Assembly: GCA_964598695.1 (NCBI GenBank) | Contig: CAZRDB010000214.1 | Span: forward strand, 1-7,965 | Reading direction: 5' to 3' | From: CAZRDB01 sp964598695 | GTDB lineage: Bacteria; Armatimonadota; Zipacnadia; UBA1398 | Length of the DNA stretch: 7,965 nt | Shown here: positions 5,001-7,965 of the stretch, piece by piece | Numbering within the stretch: the stretch's first letter is position 1 | How the letters are laid out: every line of letters begins with the position of its first letter | The notes under the pieces: generated by a model | Database searches by the model: none | What the model saw: the letters and a program-made list of their open reading frames with translations, nothing else | What the model was told of the DNA's origin: nothing | Made by a program: the position numbers and the translations under genes

Positions 5001-7965
5001 CGATCGCCCCCCCGCGGCTGGGCGGCAACGCGGAGGGCGACCGTGTCCTCGGTGGGGCCGAGGCGGACCAGGAGAAGGCCGGCCTCGGCGTCGTAGGCGT
5101 AGCAGTTCGCCTCCGGGGCGGCATCGAGATCGGGGACCTGCACGAGCATCCGGTCGCCCGCACGGACGGAGCGGGGCGCCCCAAGCCCTGCCACGACGAG
5201 TGCGTGGGCCCCATAGGTTGCGGGAAGCGACAGGTCCAGCGCCAGCTCGTCCTCGGTGAGTAGGACCTGGCCGAGGGCGGCGACGGTCGTAACCGAGACG
5301 CACGCCGGACCGTCGCGCAGGATCGTTGTCGAAGGCACGCCGCCTCGGCCGAGCAGCCGCCCGGCGAGGAGGGCCTGCGGGCTGGCCTCGAGGCACCAGT
5401 GGTAGGCGTCGCTCCCGGCCACGGGGTCGTAGGAATCCGGGTACAGGCCCGTGTGGCCGCAGTCCGGGACGAACTCCGCGAGGGGCGAGGCTGCCGGATC
5501 GAGGGGCCGCATCTGCTGCCCGCCGGAGAGCAGGATCCCCCGCGCGACCGTCGCCCAGTCGAAGCTGTCGTCGAGCGGGGCCAGCTCGAGGAGTGCCTGG
5601 GCGAGCCCGAGGCCGTTCCACTGGACGATCCGCCCGAACCAACCGCTCTGGTAGTGGGTCGCGCCGAAGACGGGGATCGAGCCGTAGCGCATGATCGGCC
5701 GCTCCGGGGGGCTCCAGAAGTAGAGGAACGGGAGCGAGCGGAACGCCCAGGTGCGGGCCTGCCCGAGGTAGGTCGGGTCCCCCGTCAGCTCATGGGCGAG
5801 TGCGAACGCGCGCACGCAGTAGGCTGCGGCGAGGATGTCCGGGACGTGGAGGGGGAGTTCCCAGACCTGGGCGCCCTCAGGCCGCGTCTGGGTCTCGAGG
5901 TACTCGAGCGCGGCGAGGCCGGCCCGGAGCGCCTCGGGGTCCCGCGTCTCGGCCGCGATTTGGAGCAGCGCGAAGGCGACGGAGCCGGTCTCTCCCGATG
6001 AGCTGTCGCCCTCGATCCCGAAGGACGCGCGCAGGGGCGTCCCCGGGACGAATGCCACGGAACCGTCGGGCCGTACGCGCTGGGCGAGGGAGTGGCCCTG
6101 GGCGATCCGGCGCCGCAGCTCGGCCAGCAGTCCTCCCTCGTGCATCGCGATCCCCACGCCGACGGAGCCGCCCCTCTCGCGCTGTGCCTCGACCGCCTGG
6201 CGCAGCACGGCCTCGCACGGTGCGGCGTAGGGCCGCTCCGTGTAGCCGCGGGAGTAGCACCACAGGGCGTCCGCGAAGTCGGCGCTGTAGAGGGGGCCGT
6301 GGGCGTCCGGGAGGTTCGGGTGCCAGAGCCGTTGGTCGGGGATCCACAGCGTCTCCGCGAGCCCGACGGCGGCGCACTCCAGAATGTCGCCCAGGGCGGG
6401 GCTCTCGGGCGGCAGTGCGGGAGGCGCGGCCTTCTCGCTCCCACCCATGCGCTCGAGCGCATGGCGGATCGGCGGCTCGACGTCCCGGCCGTGTACGACG
6501 AAGACGGTGGCGGCGAGGCGGACCGGGCCGGGCCCGACGCCCGGCATGTCGGCGGCGGCGAGCACGTTCTCGCGACCGGACAGGGCCCCGGGCGCGAGCA
6601 GTCCCATGCGGTGGGCGGACGCCCCGGTCAGCGCGTCGGGCGAGGAGAAGACCGGGGTGGGCGAGCGCTCGCCGGTCGTCCACTCCTGCAGCGGGTCCCA
6701 CTGCAGCGCGACGGTCGTCTCGCCGGAGGTGACCCACATCGCCGGAACGGTGCAGCGGTAGGGGTGTGGCGCGATCCGGCTGTTGCCGGGGGGCGCGACG
6801 TTCTCGATCCCGGAGGAGCGCTCGCCGGCCAGTAGGTACTCGAGGCCGGGGAAGACGGCGATCTCGCGATCGACGCCCGGGCCGCCATCGCCCGCGAGGA
6901 AGTCGGGGAACACGAGGCCGCTCGCCGGCAGGGCCGCGCCGGCGTCGAGGCGCAGCTCGCACAGCACATCGGGCTTGCCTGCCGCCAGAACGAACCGCGC
7001 CAGGCCGGCACGCTCGGTCTCCCCGGCGCGGACCGAGACGCGGAACAGCAGCTCGGCGCTGGTGGGGCCGGCGACGGCCGCGGGGTGGATCGCGGTCCGG
7101 AGAGCCAGGACTCCCTCGCCGGTCTCGAGGCGGCCGAGCGAGGGGAAGCTCCCGAGCCGCACCGGGTCCGGCTTGGTGGTGTCGTAGAGCACCCCGGCCC
7201 CGAACAGCCCGCCGCCACTCGGGAAGACGAGGGAGACGAGGCCGTTACGCAGCACGGCCTGGCCGGTCTCATCGAAGAAGGCGTCGACGAGCCGGCCGGG
7301 GGTCCCGCCGAGGAGCGCCGGGCTGGGGATCGGTACGGCGGTGGTCCGAGCGACCTGCTCCGGGCTCCCCGCAAGCCGTACGCGTGCGGCGAGGTCGCCG
7401 CCCGCGAAGTCACGGCGGAGCGGGAGCGACAGCCGTACGGTGGTCGCTTCGAGCGGTCGGAGAGCGGGCACCGGTACCCGCACCGGCTCGCCCTCGGCGA
7501 CGGTCGGGGGCTCGACCGTTCCGGTCAGCTCCGACTCGAGTGAGCCGGTGCCGCCCCGGTTGGCGACGGTAGCCGTGATCTCGAGCGAGGGGCCGAGCGC
7601 GCTCACCACGGCCGGCGGCGCGCAGCCGACGAGGTCGAGGAGGGCGGGGCCGGACGGCGCCGACGCGATGCGAAGGCCGCGGAGCTCGAGCACCGTGTCG
7701 CGGGGCGCAGAGATCCGTAGGGCGAGCTGCTCGATGATGCCTCGGTACGACTTGTGACCGCGGAGGTCGACGTTGACGGAGCGGAACTCGGTGGAGGCGG
7801 GCAGGGGGACCCGCACGCACTCGGCCGGAGGCCACAACGGAAGCCCCTCGCGTCGGAACTGGAGGTCCAGCGACGCGGGGCGGCTGGCGCGGATGTCGAG
7901 TGTGCAGATGCCGGCCTCTGCGGTCTCATGGCGGAAGGGGGGCGAGTACAGCGTCGCCAGCTCCG
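4997..7965 (-). CDS. Giant multidomain protein resembling polysaccharide-active enzymes, 5' partial
   Basis: The frame is open from the right edge to TGA at 4999-4997, giving 988 visible residues. The TTG near 7837 is not a plausible start, because the frame continues upstream with well-formed protein (visible residues 1-42), so the N-terminus and any signal peptide lie outside the window. Segments in visible numbering are as follows. About 1-100 is a beta-rich, jelly-roll-like region ending in a DLRGHKSYRGIIEQL motif, which I associate with carbohydrate-binding-type modules. About 120-185 is a CARDB/NEW3-like domain (EITATVANRGGTGS). About 215-500 is a large beta-rich domain. About 520-880 is helix-rich, with repeated aromatic hairpins (LYSADFADALWCYSRGY, WELPLHVPDILAAAYC, HYQSGWFGRIVQW) typical of an (alpha/alpha) toroid. 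About 880-988 is a C-terminal beta domain. Several glycoside hydrolases and polysaccharide lyases share this plan of a toroid flanked by beta sandwiches. I cannot name a family, substrate or catalytic residues. The protein is probably secreted or envelope-associated. Confidence 0.88.
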   Translation of the reverse strand, partial: ELATLYSPPFRHETAEAGICTLDIRASRPASLDLQFRREGLPLWPPAECVRVPLPASTEFRSVNVDLRGHKSYRGIIEQLALRISAPRDTVLELRGLRIASAPSGPALLDLVGCAPPAVVSALGPSLEITATVANRGGTGSLESELTGTVEPPTVAEGEPVRVPVPALRPLEATTVRLSLPLRRDFAGGDLAARVRLAGSPEQVARTTAVPIPSPALLGGTPGRLVDAFFDETGQAVLRNGLVSLVFPSGGGLFGAGVLYDTTKPDPVRLGSFPSLGRLETGEGVLALRTAIHPAAVAGPTSAELLFRVSVRAGETERAGLARFVLAAGKPDVLCELRLDAGAALPASGLVFPDFLAGDGGPGVDREIAVFPGLEYLLAGERSSGIENVAPPGNSRIAPHPYRCTVPAMWVTSGETTVALQWDPLQEWTTGERSPTPVFSSPDALTGASAHRMGLLAPGALSGRENVLAAADMPGVGPGPVRLAATVFVVHGRDVEPPIRHALERMGGSEKAAPPALPPESPALGDILECAAVGLAETLWIPDQRLWHPNLPDAHGPLYSADFADALWCYSRGYTERPYAAPCEAVLRQAVEAQRERGGSVGVGIAMHEGGLLAELRRRIAQGHSLAQRVRPDGSVAFVPGTPLRASFGIEGDSSSGETGSVAFALLQIAAETRDPEALRAGLAALEYLETQTRPEGAQVWELPLHVPDILAAAYCVRAFALAHELTGDPTYLGQARTWAFRSLPFLYFWSPPERPIMRYGSIPVFGATHYQSGWFGRIVQWNGLGLAQALLELAPLDDSFDWATVARGILLSGGQQMRPLDPAASPLAEFVPDCGHTGLYPDSYDPVAGSDAYHWCLEASPQALLAGRLLGRGGVPSTTILRDGPACVSVTTVAALGQVLLTEDELALDLSLPATYGAHALVVAGLGAPRSVRAGDRMLVQVPDLDAAPEANCYAYDAEAGLLLVRLGPTEDTVALRVAAQPRGGDR

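Noticed and set aside
3372..5096. Long plus-strand ORF of 574 codons opposite the methyltransferase and membrane protein genes
   Set aside because: It is antisense to two well-supported genes, has no ribosome site, and its Arg/Gly/Glu-rich protein shows no domain. Long antisense frames are expected in very GC-rich coding DNA.
5001..5642. Upstream extension of the membrane protein gene into the giant gene
   Set aside because: The extra sequence is Arg/Pro-rich shadow of the other frame. The ATGA overlap at 4997-5000 gives a natural start.
7835..7837. TTG near 7837 as the start of the giant protein
   Set aside because: The reading frame continues to the window edge with plausible beta-rich sequence, so the gene is partial on this side.
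1..7965. CRISPR arrays, tRNA/rRNA genes, insertion sequences or integrase genes
   Set aside because: No regularly spaced repeats, cloverleaf, rRNA-like stretch, terminal inverted repeats or transposase motifs were seen on either strand.

Overview
The window is high-GC DNA (roughly 70% by eye, not computed) with two convergent gene blocks and no rRNA, tRNA, CRISPR array or recognisable insertion sequence. Two predicted lipoproteins with clear lipoboxes, and a protein ending in a C-terminal phenylalanine beta-strand like an outer-membrane barrel, suggest a diderm bacterium. The large multidomain carbohydrate-active-like protein and the GC content would fit environmental phyla such as Armatimonadota or Planctomycetota. 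That placement is a guess and nothing here fixes it.

Left block, plus strand (1-2953). The window opens inside a gene for a beta-rich protein (2-979, 5' end missing). A 622-base interval follows (980-1601) that is poorly explained. It holds one doubtful 170-residue ORF (1024-1536) with a strong Shine-Dalgarno sequence but an unconvincing protein. Next come two lipoproteins (1602-2378 and 2573-2953). By eye they share a repeated bacterial Ig-like (Big_2-type) module: two copies in the first and one in the second. The 194-base gap between them contains a perfect 12-bp GC-rich hairpin, a smaller hairpin and a short direct repeat. The three better-supported genes look like a cell-envelope set, but no biochemical function can be assigned.

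Right block, minus strand (3051-7965). Read in its own direction, it starts with a very large protein whose N-terminus lies beyond the right edge (4997-7965). It has a jelly-roll-like start, a CARDB/NEW3-like beta domain, a beta-rich middle and a probable (alpha/alpha)-toroid domain, an overall plan seen in polysaccharide-degrading enzymes. Its stop codon overlaps the start of a roughly 8-helix membrane protein (4122-5000) in an ATGA junction, so the two are probably translationally coupled. After a 177-base gap comes a complete DNA amino-methyltransferase (3051-3944) with motif I and DPPY, and no restriction enzyme beside it in the window.

The blocks converge in a 97-base gap (2954-3050). 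A 6-bp hairpin at its right edge has the methyltransferase stop codon mostly in its loop. The clearest points of interest are the tandem Ig-like lipoproteins, the coupled giant protein and membrane protein, and the solitary methyltransferase. I do not see a convincing complete new system in the window.
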